Source: Strigamia acuminata
Taxonomy: Eukaryota > Arthropoda > Chilopoda > Geophilomorpha > Linotaeniidae
Assembly (NCBI GenBank): GCA_949358305.1
Contig: OX442315.1
Location: 27,492,427 to 27,556,426, forward strand
Direction: 5' to 3'
Length of the DNA: 64,000 nucleotides
The notes under the pieces: model-generated
What the model was told of the DNA's origin: nothing
The model's input: the letters and a program-made list of their open reading frames with translations, nothing else
Database searches by the model: none
Made by a program: the position numbers and the translations under genes
Shown here: in pieces, positions 32,359-46,135 of the stretch
How the letters are laid out: each line of letters opens with the position of its first letter
Numbering within the stretch: position 1 is the first letter of the stretch

Positions 32359-35251
32359 ATGTCTTTTCGTGCCTTACGAAAACTTCAGGGCGAATCGAAA
32401 CTGTCCTCCGACATTGGTTTGAATTTAAGCGAAAGTGACGAAGCCGATCTTAGTCCAACTGGAGGAGCGAGAAGAAAACAACGATCAGTGAATCCGTTTG
32501 AATTGGTCGGTAGATCGAAGCTTTAACTAAATTAAAATTTAAAATTAAAATTAAAATTATTTTATTTTATTTTCAGCTCAATAGGGAACAAACACCGTCG
32601 GACAGCGAAGCGAAAGAGGACGACGATAAGGAGAACGAAGATGACAAGAAAAGCGGTGACGAGGATGGTGAAAAATCACAATCGAATGATAGTTTGAAAA
32701 GAAAGAAAAAACGAAGGAGGAAGAAAATGAAACCGACTAAGGATAAAAGCAGCGAAGATAATAATGATGTAATTAGTGTGTTTGAAAAAAAAAATGATTT
32801 CGGAATGGATGTTTGGATAATTGTTGTTTTTAGGAGGACGAAATTGAAGCGAGTGTTCGCGAAGTTAATAAATTATTGGGGGAACCTACTGCTGGTGATT
32901 CTACTCATCGTGATTCGTATTTGCACCGACAGCGCAACTTGTACAGCGTTGAACACCGGTAAACATTTTATTTTTTTGGTTTAAAATTTTCGTGTAAATT
33001 TTGTGTATGATTACAGATATTTAAATTCTGACAATGAAATGAAGAAAATATTTGGATCGAAAATTATTCAAGCTGAGCAGAAGTATTAATAGTTAATGTT
33101 GGTGTTTATTTATTGATTCATGGTTCCACTTTTGATGTGTTTTACAGTAAAAGAAGAGGACGTGGAAGAGGGCATGTGCGATCTACTTGGTTAGTACAAC
33201 CAAGACAAAACTGGCCTCATGTTGGAAAACCAGGTTTGTTTAGATTTGTTTAGGTTTATTTCGCTGAATATATTTAAATGAGTTTAATTGTTTAGGAATT
33301 AGCATGAGTTTGCTGGAATCCAGAGGTGACGTGCACATATTTACGCTTGACCACAATTATCATTATCAACAAGTCCAATTTCAATTTTTAAATGCTGTTG
33401 ATAGCTTCAACCCCGACAACATAGTGGTAAAATATGACTAAAAGATACAAATAATTTTTGAATGTTTCGTAAACTTATGGTGGAAATATTTACTTTGAAG
33501 TCGATTTTAAACATGCATCCGTATCATGTGGATGCTTTGCTGCAGTTGAGTGAAATATGTAAAATGGCAGATGACCTGCAGATGGCAACTGCTCTGATAG
33601 GTTTAAAACAATTTATTCATGTGAAGTTTCTTATAAATTGCTTAATATATTCTTAATTTCAGAACGTGCTTTGTACTGCTTCGAGTGCAGCTTTCATCAT
33701 TTATTCAACATTGCCACTGGAAATTCTAGATTAGATTTTCGACGCGCTGAGAATAGGTGAATAACTTGATAAAACTGTTAAATACTGAAATACAATTTTT
33801 TAATATTTTTTTTTCAATATTAGATCCTTTTTTGTTGCAATTTTTAAACATTTAGTGTATGTTGGACAAAGAGGTTGCTACAGAACAGCGTTGGAGTTTT
33901 GTAAATTGTTATTAGGGTACAGGAAATATAAACACTTTATACGAAATATTGTTAATATTTACATAAAAACTTTACAGTTTGGACCCAGAAAATGATCCGT
34001 TGTGTGTCATTTTGATGATCGATTTTTATGCATTGAGAGCTTGTGAATATTCGTTCCTGCTCCGAATGTTTACTGATTTGGAAGTAAAACACTTAAATTG
34101 TTTTTATTTATTTATTTTAAAGTTTTATTTCTCATTTATTTTTCAATCCACAGACGGAGCGCAATTTATCGCAACTTCCAAATTTTGCATTTTCTGTCGC
34201 TATGGCGACTTACTTTTTAGCCATTGAAGCCAATAAACCTTTAGATGAAGCGGATAAACTCTTACAAAATGCATTGCTTATGTTCCCCGGTGTTTTAATG
34301 CCATTATTGGACAAATGCTGCACTCAAGCCGATTCAAAAGTTACTAAGCATCAATTCTTCGACCCTCAGAGAAAGTATAAAGCAAATACTGCACATTTTT
34401 ACTCACATTACTCATTTTTAATTATGATCGACAGTCAGCCAGTTGCTCTGACCCAACTTATTCAATTATACGTTGGACGTTGTTATCACTTGTGGAAAGA
34501 AGTAGAAGTGATGACTTGGTTGGAAAATAATGTGAATGAAGTTATAAAGACAGTCGATGCTAAGAATCCCATAGTGGAACAGTATGAGGAAAAGTAAACA
34601 ACATTTTTAACCAAATTATCCAATAATACTTATAGAAATAACGCTTTTTGTAGGAGACAGGTTCGTTACAAAGGGACACCACGAGCAATATACCGTCACA
34701 TTATCATGTCAGAAATTAAAGACGCTACAGCGAGTCTTCCTTCGGTAATATATATATTTAAATTCCGTGATATAAATAACCGTTTTAATCGTTATTGAAA
34801 TCGCAGGAATTGACGCAAACACCTGTCATGAGTTACGATCCACTCCCACCAGCTGATGCAATAGTCACCTACACGAGACCCCCTCGGTAATGGCTAACGA
34901 CCAATGAATATTAAACGGTCACTTTTAGTGTTGATTAATTAATATTTTTTTTTTTTAAATTTAAACTACAGCAAACCGCAAACTCAAGACGATCGCAATA
35001 CTTTGAGCATTTTTTTCCGCTCCTTATTTCCGAACTTTACATTAGAAGAATCGCAAAATCAAACCGAAAATTCCCGTGACACCCCAACTGACGGAGCTGG
35101 AAACGGCGACAGCGCGTCGACATCCAACACTAACGACTTACGACAAAGTGTGACATCGTTGTTGGATGCCATGCGCGATTTGTTGACCAATATTCATTTA
35201 CCCGAAGTTGCGCAAGATGCCGACGACAGCGACACGGCACACGACAATTGA
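32359..35251 (+). CDS. TCF25: TCF25 / NULP1 homologue (RQC1-like)
   Basis: Fifteen exons (first 32359-32505, last 34972-35251) keep frame at every junction and give 656 residues. The N-terminal quarter is acidic and Lys-rich (nuclear-type). The Tcf25 domain follows: MHPYHVDALLQLSEICKM, ERALYCFECSFHHLF, GLDPENDPLCVILMIDFYALRA and NLSQLPNFAFSVAMATYF. The end has RNTLSIFFRSLFPNFT. Family members are described as transcriptional repressors in mammals and, in yeast (Rqc1), as part of the ribosome-associated quality control complex. The short acidic tail is weakly conserved. Confidence 0.94.
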
Positions 35252-35559
35252 TAATTGAAAATTTTGTACTGTATTGTGACTTTATTGTATCAAATTTAAG
35301 TATGCACCTTCATTCGCAATTTGTACTTTTTTTTCTTTTTTTTTACGATGTAGTAATGACGTGTTTGTGTGGCTGATAAAAGAGGAAAGTAAATTACTAA
35401 AGTACGACAAGGAGTTGTTCAAATATTTCATATTTACGTACATAGGTGAAGTACAAAATGTGAAGAAAGCAGCATATTACATATTTCACGAATTGACATT
35501 TGCTATAGTTTTATTTTTATTCTTTCTTCTGCTGCTCGTTAAAAAATACCGAAAATCAC
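35252..35559. other. Convergent spacer, TCF25 / AFG3L2
   Basis: 308 bp between two stop codons. T-rich, presumably both 3' UTRs. No gene. Confidence 0.5.
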
Positions 35560-38811
<3,252 letters not shown>

Positions 38812-39144
38812 TTTTTAATGTAATTTTAACCAAATCTTAGATCTGGTCTGATAATTCAAATTTGTAAGTGAAGCACGCGATGGAAATATGCAACCTACTG
38901 CATCCTTCTCATCAGCCAACGACGAAAGTCAGAGCGTCATTAGCGAACAATGTTGTATCCAGTTTTATTAATAATGTAATATTAATTATTTTTTTTTAAT
39001 TACATTATAAAACAAAAATTATATATGGCATTCATCATTTTTAGAAAAAAATAAATAACCGAACTTTCTTTCACGCTCTGCGAGCTGCATGGAGGAGCGC
39101 CATCAGGTGGCAACTTTAATACCACACGACCGCATGTCGCTAAC
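38812..39144. other. AFG3L2 upstream region
   Basis: AFG3L2 5' flank and promoter side. No gene; short ORFs near 39000-39209 run into the foldback repeat. Confidence 0.4.
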
Positions 39145-39548
39145 TGTAATCTCGGCTGAACGAAGTGAAGCGGAGCGAAGCGGAGCGAACGAGTGAAAGC
39201 CGATAACATTCACTCGTGTAATTGGAGGTTTAACAGGAGATGGCGCTACTAGTCGGGTTACGTCAGTCTTAAAAGCTATCCTGGAAAAAAGGAAGTGAAG
39301 GACAAAATGGAGTCGACGAAATCAACGGTGTTGACGGTAAGCGTGATTTTCGTTCATTTTTAAACATTTAGAACGCTAGGTAGTGATTGAAAACGAATTA
39401 GTTTGTGTTAGATGGAGCTTAGATAATTTAGTTGTGACAAGGGAGGTCGGTGGGTCCTGTTAAACCTCCAATTACACGAGTGAATGTTATCGGCTTTCAC
39501 TCGTTCGCTCCGCTTCGCTCCGCTTCACTTCGTTCAGCCGAGATTACA
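39145..39548. mobile_element. Foldback element with 94 bp perfect inverted repeats
   Basis: Arms 39145-39238 and 39455-39548 are exact reverse complements around a 216 bp core. The inner part of the left arm plus core start (39208 to about 39266) resembles the reverse complement of the DIRS element's right end (43924-43982), so this is probably a non-autonomous relative. The core contains an ATG codon series at 39307-39336 ending at a GTAAGC donor, which looks like a first exon. Confidence 0.85.
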
Positions 39549-39678
39549 TTCACTCTTAGTAATCTCCGGCTAAACAGGAGACTTGAAAGGTAACTTTTTT
39601 CCATAGGATAAAAATAAAAATGTTTTGGAAAAAACAAATTTAACAATTTTTCAGTTTAATCATTTTTTATTTATGAAT

Positions 39679-40812
39679 TTATTTTGGAATTGGTCTGTTT
39701 AGGACTGATTCCTGAAAAGCATTGTGGTTGACAATTGTTTTGTTGTAGAACCTCGCGAATGTTTGTTCGGAGGTCCAACCGGCAACACCTAATATTTGTT
39801 GTACCGGAATAACACTGGCGGCTGCGCTGGTGGCCGCAGCTCGCGTCGAATGAGCACCAAACTCTTGACCGACGCCGATCTTTTTTAAAAAATCCTTAAT
39901 CCATCGTCGCACAGTATCTTTGGTAGGTGCGGCATGGGGTGGTTGTAATTTTAAGAACAAACCATCGTCCTTGCGTAACGGATTTGTTTTGGCCAAAAAA
40001 TCCATCAGGGCCTTGAAAGGGCAGATGGCCCGTTCTTGCAAATAAGGGGCCACTCGAAATACAGTATGGTGTCCAACACGAGAATGCTTGTGTAAAGTTT
40101 TCGGGTTGAAAATGACCGCGTCAGTTGAGACTGTCATCTCCGAAATTTTAAAACTTTGCAGCGAGCTGACCCTGGCAGCAGTTGTTAAAGCCAGCAGCAT
40201 GAGCAGTTTTTCTTGGAGTTGTCTCCAATCGAGATCATCATGCGGCCAGAGTTTTCGCAGGGCGTTCAGAGCTAGGCCCACGTCCCAAGTGGCCACATAA
40301 CGTGGTAAGTTCGGCCTTAAATTATTAACTCCTTTTAGAATTCGGGCGATACGATCATCAGCTCTAATTGACGGGTCAATGAAGCCTGCGGCGGTGATGG
40401 CCGCTAAACTTCCCGAAATGGAGGAGTGTGACAAGCCTTCATTGAATCTTGAGGCGATGAAATTTGCGGTATTGACGAGCGTTAAACGATAGTTTGGGTC
40501 AAGACTGGGAGGGAGTGGATTGGAATAAGGTGACCCTTCACCAGAAAATTCCGTCCACCTCTTAATTCCCGCCGTGTACGTTCTGACAGTTGTCGATCTC
40601 CACCCGGCCGAGTACAAGTTGGCAGCGTCCGGCGAAAAGCCTCCTGCGATGAGGTCACTCCACTGACTTTGCAGCCAAGGAGCTGCAGGGCCTGGAGAGG
40701 AAACTGGGCCTCTGGTTGATGAACCAACATCAGATGTTCTGGGGCCGGAAAGGACACTGGTACTGCGACCAAGCAGTCCAACAGTGGTACAAACCACGCT
40801 TGTGAGGTCCAT
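39679..40812 (-). CDS. Tyrosine recombinase of the DIRS element
   Basis: 377 codons, in the -1 frame relative to the RT ORF and overlapping it by 331 bp. The catalytic set is complete: Arg214 (TAARVSSL), His321-x-x-Arg324 (GAHSTRAAATS), Trp346 in the second His/Trp position (AGWTSEQ) and nucleophile Tyr356 (FARFYNK). The first 60 residues overlap RT-frame sequence and are Ser/Pro-rich, so the real start may lie downstream of the first Met or be reached by frameshifting. Tyrosine recombinases integrate circular DIRS cDNA without target-site duplication. Confidence 0.93.
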   Translation of the reverse strand: MDLTSVVCTTVGLLGRSTSVLSGPRTSDVGSSTRGPVSSPGPAAPWLQSQWSDLIAGGFSPDAANLYSAGWRSTTVRTYTAGIKRWTEFSGEGSPYSNPLPPSLDPNYRLTLVNTANFIASRFNEGLSHSSISGSLAAITAAGFIDPSIRADDRIARILKGVNNLRPNLPRYVATWDVGLALNALRKLWPHDDLDWRQLQEKLLMLLALTTAARVSSLQSFKISEMTVSTDAVIFNPKTLHKHSRVGHHTVFRVAPYLQERAICPFKALMDFLAKTNPLRKDDGLFLKLQPPHAAPTKDTVRRWIKDFLKKIGVGQEFGAHSTRAAATSAAASVIPVQQILGVAGWTSEQTFARFYNKTIVNHNAFQESVLNRPIPK

Positions 40813-43766
40813 TTTGGTACTACTAGAAGTACCGTGGCTTGATCCTGGCGGATTTTTTGTAAAATCCTAGAAATTAAACAAAAAGGAGGAAAGGCGTAAG
40901 CAAAAGTTTCTTTCCAAGAATGGGAGAACGCATCTATCCTGTAAGCGAAGGGGTCAGGGCCCCAAGAAAAATATTTTGGTAATTTATGGTTTAATCTCGT
41001 AGCAAACAGATCAATCTCGGGCAGTCCGAATAGGGATTTTAATTTATTAAACATTTTTGGAGATAAGCTCCATTCCCCATCCGTAGTTAAAAAATTACGC
41101 GACAGATAGTCGGCCATAACGTTTTCCTTGCCGGGAATGTGAATTACTGAAAGGTCAATATTTAATCTTTGGGAATCTTCCCACACTAGTCTACCAAAAT
41201 GGTGGAGTTGCTGGACCTTACTGCCCTGGTTCCGGAACACGCTCACTACTGTGGAGCTGTCGGAATGAAACAAAACGTGTTTTTTGCCGTCAAAGGGGGC
41301 AAAAACCTTCCAGGCGAACCAGAGGGCCAAAAGTTCCTTGACATTAATGTGAAAATCATTTTCCTCAGCTGTCCACTGGCCATTTGCAGAGCGGGAGTTC
41401 CAACTGGCTCCCCAACCCAAATTGGAGGCGTCGGTGAAAACCTCCGTATCCACATCGCGACGGTTTAGATCTTTGGGGGAGAAATTTTCTAATTTAGTCC
41501 ATCTAGACAATTCGGCCTTGATGTCGGGGTAATTTTTAACTAAAGTATTATAGTTGTGGTCATGAAGGAACAACTGTCCTGTTTTGAAAGATTCCAGGGG
41601 CTTTATGTTCCAAAAACCGTCAGAAAGCGCTGGCTCGGCGGAAACTAAATTGCCAATAAAAATGGCCAAATCCTGAATAGAGAAATTCTCCAATTGGAGA
41701 AGGCGTGAAGCTAGCTTAGTTATTTTTACGATTTTCCTTTCTGGAAGTGACACTTCCATTTTTCTAGAGTCTAGTGTTAATCCTAAAAATTCTATTCTAG
41801 TTTTGGGAATAAATTCGGATTTTTCCCAGTTAATGCAGAGGCCTAATTTTTGAAAAAAATTTATTACGTCGATACAGGCGTTTTTAGCCTCGCAAAAGGA
41901 ATCACACAGAAAAATTCCGTCGTCCAAATAAGGGATTCCGCAAATCCCCCAAGTCCTCAACTCGGAAAAAACAGGGCACATAACCTTAGTAAAGGTCCGT
42001 GGGGCACTTGCCAAGCCCATTGGCATTACCTGATATTCGTATAACTGGCCTTGCCACAAAAAACGTACATATTTCTTAAATTCGTTTTTAATTGGTAACA
42101 AATAAAAGGCGTTAGTGAGGTCGATTTTAAACATAAATTGACCCTTTTTCATAAGGTTTATCGCATCTTTAAGCGAGGCCATTTTAAAATGGAGATATTC
42201 TAAGCTCTCGTTGAACTTTTTTAGATTTAAAATTATCCGTACAGATCCGTCCGGCTTGGGGACGGCGAAAATTGGACTTAAGTATTCGCCTTCAACGTGG
42301 GCGACCTGTTTAATTATGCCTTGCAGGCAAAGCTTGTCCACAGCTTGGGAAATTGCAGAAGTTTCGCTCAGTTTCATTCTATATTCCGTTCTTTTAACGT
42401 GAACGAGCTTGTCGAAATTTAGATCGAATTTTATGCCCGACAGGGCAGATAATACAAAAGGATTGGATGTGATCTTACGCCAAACAGGCAAGTAATATTG
42501 TAAATTCCCTGGCTTAAAGGACAGATGCGATATGTGTAAATTAAAGAACAACTCTTTATTTCTTACATTTTCATTTTCAATTACAGGTGATTCTGTCGCT
42601 ACTTCTTGTAGGATTTCCCGCGCTGGTTCTTCCCCCGATCTGCAAAGAGAATCGGAATTAGTAAACTCGGTTACAGGATTAGAACAAACAATGTTCATAC
42701 TATTTTGGCGCTTAAAATCGAAACTTCTTGAGTTGTCTGAGCGCTTGTAATCGTATTTATTATCGTACCTATTGTACGGGTGGAAGCGGCGGTAATTCTT
42801 GTCCCTGTCGGACTTGCGATTTTCGGCTTTATCAAAAGTGGCCTTGGAAGTAACCTTCTTTAATTCGTCGAATTCTTTGATCTGCTTCGACAAATCCGGG
42901 CCAAACAGGTCGGATGGGAAAACAACCTTCCCTTTTGCAAACTGCTTGTATCTAGGTGCGAGCGAGTCCGCGAAGTCCAGACGTCGGCGTAACGTTAGCG
43001 CCGTATTCATTGCGCCCAGCAGCGTCATGGCCTCGGCCAGGTGGATGACCAGTGAATTGGGGTCCAAATTTCCCGCCACTACGTCCTTCATTGCCGAAGC
43101 AAGCGGAATGTAAGCTTTCAAAACGAGCTTTTGATGTTTTAGAGACGTCGTGTCTCTCGACCTTATCCAAGGCTGCACTTCTCCAAACAGAGTGCCGTCC
43201 ACTTTAGGCGGGTCCAAGTATTTTGCGTTTTCAGGGATTATTAGCTTTTCAACTAATTGATCCCTAAATTCCGTCGAGGTCTCAAAAAGCGATTTGCTTA
43301 CCAAAGCCTCTAATTCGGCGGGCCAGGCGTCGCCAAACTTGGTCTCGGCGCCCAAAAGTTTCGAAACATCCGAAAAACCAACTTTGGTTGCTGGAGTCGG
43401 AGCCGTTGAACCGTCAACTGGCTTGCTTGTGACGACAAGGGGAACTGCGATTGCGGGGTTCAACAACGAAGTTGTCCCGTCAGTGGCTTTTGGGGTAGGT
43501 ACAGCACCTGGCCCAGCCATCGCGGTGTTCTGCGGCGAAACGACGACCGTTTTCGCAGTTAGCAAATTTTGCATTATGTCTTTTAGCTCGTACACAGTGT
43601 CGGCTAGACATTCGATCCTATTTTGCATCCTTCTCGGCGAAGGTGGCTCTTCTACGATCTCTTCTTCGTGGTTAGGTTCGTGGACCTCCTCATTTTGGAG
43701 ATTTTGGACCACGTGGTCGTTCAAAGTAGGGAATCCAGAATCGGTAATCATAACTTGGGAATTCAT
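40482..43766 (-). CDS. DIRS Gag-like/reverse transcriptase/RNase H polyprotein
   Basis: A single 1,094-codon ORF. Residues 1-360 are Gag-like: an acidic start, a helical middle and a basic, aromatic tail (NYRRFHPYNRYDNKYDYKR). The RT spans about 475-690 with PKPDGSVRIILNLKKFN, FKIDLTNAFY and the active-site YLDD at 613-616. RNase H follows with Asp779 (FTDAS), Glu811, Asp836 (HSDSST) and Asp886 (MADYLSR), all conserved. The LFATRLNHKLPKYFSW and PPFCLI blocks after RNase H are typical of DIRS elements. No stop or frameshift, which argues for recent activity. Gag and RT are separate ORFs in many DIRS elements; here they are fused. Confidence 0.93.
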   Translation of the reverse strand: MNSQVMITDSGFPTLNDHVVQNLQNEEVHEPNHEEEIVEEPPSPRRMQNRIECLADTVYELKDIMQNLLTAKTVVVSPQNTAMAGPGAVPTPKATDGTTSLLNPAIAVPLVVTSKPVDGSTAPTPATKVGFSDVSKLLGAETKFGDAWPAELEALVSKSLFETSTEFRDQLVEKLIIPENAKYLDPPKVDGTLFGEVQPWIRSRDTTSLKHQKLVLKAYIPLASAMKDVVAGNLDPNSLVIHLAEAMTLLGAMNTALTLRRRLDFADSLAPRYKQFAKGKVVFPSDLFGPDLSKQIKEFDELKKVTSKATFDKAENRKSDRDKNYRRFHPYNRYDNKYDYKRSDNSRSFDFKRQNSMNIVCSNPVTEFTNSDSLCRSGEEPAREILQEVATESPVIENENVRNKELFFNLHISHLSFKPGNLQYYLPVWRKITSNPFVLSALSGIKFDLNFDKLVHVKRTEYRMKLSETSAISQAVDKLCLQGIIKQVAHVEGEYLSPIFAVPKPDGSVRIILNLKKFNESLEYLHFKMASLKDAINLMKKGQFMFKIDLTNAFYLLPIKNEFKKYVRFLWQGQLYEYQVMPMGLASAPRTFTKVMCPVFSELRTWGICGIPYLDDGIFLCDSFCEAKNACIDVINFFQKLGLCINWEKSEFIPKTRIEFLGLTLDSRKMEVSLPERKIVKITKLASRLLQLENFSIQDLAIFIGNLVSAEPALSDGFWNIKPLESFKTGQLFLHDHNYNTLVKNYPDIKAELSRWTKLENFSPKDLNRRDVDTEVFTDASNLGWGASWNSRSANGQWTAEENDFHINVKELLALWFAWKVFAPFDGKKHVLFHSDSSTVVSVFRNQGSKVQQLHHFGRLVWEDSQRLNIDLSVIHIPGKENVMADYLSRNFLTTDGEWSLSPKMFNKLKSLFGLPEIDLFATRLNHKLPKYFSWGPDPFAYRIDAFSHSWKETFAYAFPPFCLISRILQKIRQDQATVLLVVPKWTSQAWFVPLLDCLVAVPVSFPAPEHLMLVHQPEAQFPLQALQLLGCKVSGVTSSQEAFRRTLPTCTRPGGDRQLSERTRRELRGGRNFLVKGHLIPIHSLPVLTQTIV

Positions 43767-44034
43767 AATAGAATGTTATAAAACTAATAAAGAAACAATT
43801 ATTAGAAAGGTGTTCGAAAATATGAGATCCTTTAATTAAAAAGGGGAAAAAACGATATAAAAGCAAATTTTTCTTGTAGAGCAATTCGAACCTGACCGCG
43901 CAACCCGTTAGTAGAACCGGAAGTGACGTAACCCGACTAGTAGCGCCATCTCCTGTTTAGCCGGAGATTACTAAGAGTGAATTGTAAGTTATAGTCAAGG
44001 TTATAGTTCTAACTGTTGGTTATTTTCATAAGGC

Positions 44035-46135
44035 ATGTCGTTTTCACGTAAACGAAGAGAACGAACTCAGGAGAGTTTCAACGATCAAACAAACGAAGGC
44101 GAAGACAACTTGTTTTTCGTTGACCGTGAAGGGAATAATTTTTCTGAAGGAAATGCCGCTTCGGGGAAAAGACAGAAGCACGGACAGAAGTTATCCAATG
44201 ATGATGATCTTGATCCGGCGTTAAAGCAAGATTTGAATTATTTAAGAACAGTTTTCGAGCGTTTTGATGCGGAGTTTGAAAGCGATGATGAGAAGGGTAT
44301 TTGTGTATATTTAATTTTTAACTCAATTGAAATATTTATTTTTTAATTTTTTTTTTTGGTAGAAATTTTTGTATCGAATGTCCTTAAAGAAGTCATCGAA
44401 AAATTCCTGTTATTGTCGTGTACAAGATCCGGAAGTGGAGCATTAGAAACATTACTTCCCTTAGCCACACTGAATAGTCTGCTACCTATCATCGAAGTTT
44501 TTGGAACCAACACGAGAAAAATGTGCATACATCAATATGCAAGTCATGTGACTGAATCGTTAATAAAAAGAACTTTTAAAATAATTGTTGAGCATGAGGT
44601 AAAAATTTAAATTTTTGTTTTGTTTTTTGGTACTTTTAAACTAATCTTTTCTTTTTAACTTTATTCAGGAAAAGAATTCTAGCGGGGACAACGAAGACAA
44701 AGAGTATACGGTGTTAATCGATTGGGCAAAATCGTTTTGCGCTTTTATTTCTAATAATTTTGAAGGTTTTCTAAGTGAAACTTACGCTTGTCATATTGTG
44801 CGTATACTATTGGAAGAAGCGAGTAAAAGTCGTCAATTTGAAGCAATAACCAAAAAATATGTGAAAAAAGTAATTCGTTTAGACAATTTCTCAGGTAATA
44901 CGATTTTTTTTTTTAAATTTAATACACAAAACTGATTCAAACTTTTTTTTATAGAACTTTTGATTCAATCTCCACCGATAAAGTTTTTTTGCTCGTACAT
45001 AACAATTCTCAAAAAACTCGATTATAAATTAGATAGATTTACTCGCTTTTTAACTAAACAAATTGCGACATTCAAAAGCAAAACGGATCACGATGATTTG
45101 CCAATTTTAGTTACCGATAAAACCATTTCCGTTTTGGTGGACAGTATTATCGAAAATTCACCGTCCGAAGTATTCGACTATCTATTGGAATTTTTGAAAA
45201 AACACATCACTAACCTAGCTAAACACTCCGTCGCAAACTTTGTTCTACAAAAATTGCTAAAATCCTGCAAAACCGCCGAACAAGTATTCCATTTACATTA
45301 TTAAAATGTACTGTTATTTAATTCAATATTTTTGTTTATAGGTTGAATGCATTTTTGATGAATTAAAGAATACGTTTGAAGACATAATGCTATTGGGTCA
45401 TTTTGGCATTTTAAACAATTTAGCTCAAGCATGTATCCAGCATAAGACGAGGCAAAATGAATACATCAAAGTAAAAATAACATGTTTTATTGGGCTTGAT
45501 ATTTAAACATTTTCCATCTTTATTTTCATTAGGCACTTGAATCTGCTTTTGGTTGCAAAGATAAAAAGGTATTCTTTCAATTAATAGCAACTTTAACCCG
45601 TGACGATTATTTAACCGCTCAATTAGACGTTAAGTTCCACGGATCATTGATTATACAACAGTTACTGTTATTTGATGACCCTAAACAGGTATTTTCATTG
45701 AGGAGAATATTAGAACAATTGTTAAAAAACAATTTTTTTCAGATTTCTGAGTCTATGTTGAATATCGAAACTAACGACATTGTATATTTGGCATGCCAGC
45801 AATTTGGTACTCATATCGTTGAAACCTTTTTTAAGTCTAAGACCATGAAAAAGGAAGTAAAAAAGAAGCTTGTTGATCGTCTACAGGATCATTTTATAGA
45901 TCTTGCTTGCGATAAATTTGGAAGTAGAACTTTGGATGGGATCTGGTACAGCTCATCCATCGAAATACGCAGTCAAATTGCTGAAGAATTATTACGATGT
46001 ATGTCGAAGCTCAGAACAAGTTTTTTCGGCAATAAATTAATAACTAATTACAATTTAACCTCGTATAAAAGCAACCCTGGCCAATGGAAACTTTTACAGA
46101 GCAAAAAGAATGTAAAAAAAGAAAAACTTTTTTAA
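44035..46135 (+). CDS. NOP9: Nucleolar protein 9 (Pumilio-repeat)
   Basis: Seven exons (44035-44296, 44363-44598, 44669-44894, 44955-45283, 45342-45470, 45533-45688, 45743-46135) give 576 residues. A basic/acidic start (FSRKRRERTQ) leads into Puf-type helical repeats, with recognisable units such as SRSGSGALETLLP-like, YACHIVRILLEE, HSVANFVLQKLL and DKFGSRTLDGIW. The C-terminus is Lys-rich. NOP9 binds the 20S/35S pre-rRNA and restrains Nob1 cleavage during 40S maturation. The last intron (54 bp) is a multiple of three and stop-free, so retention would add 18 residues. The DIRS element abuts its 5' end. Confidence 0.87.

Larger units (their letters stand above)
39548..43982 (-). mobile_element. 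DIRS-type tyrosine-recombinase retrotransposon, apparently intact
   Basis: About 4.4 kb bounded by 34 bp exact inverted terminal repeats (39548-39581 and 43949-43982). It encodes on the minus strand a Gag-like/RT/RNase H polyprotein and an overlapping tyrosine recombinase. Inverted rather than direct repeats, plus recombinase instead of DDE integrase, place it in the DIRS group. I did not locate the internal complementary region expected for DIRS-1. The right end is 52 bp from the NOP9 start codon. Confidence 0.9.

Noticed and set aside
42799-43839. Plus-strand ORFs of 104 and 181 codons
   Set aside because: Antisense to the Gag-like part of the DIRS polyprotein.
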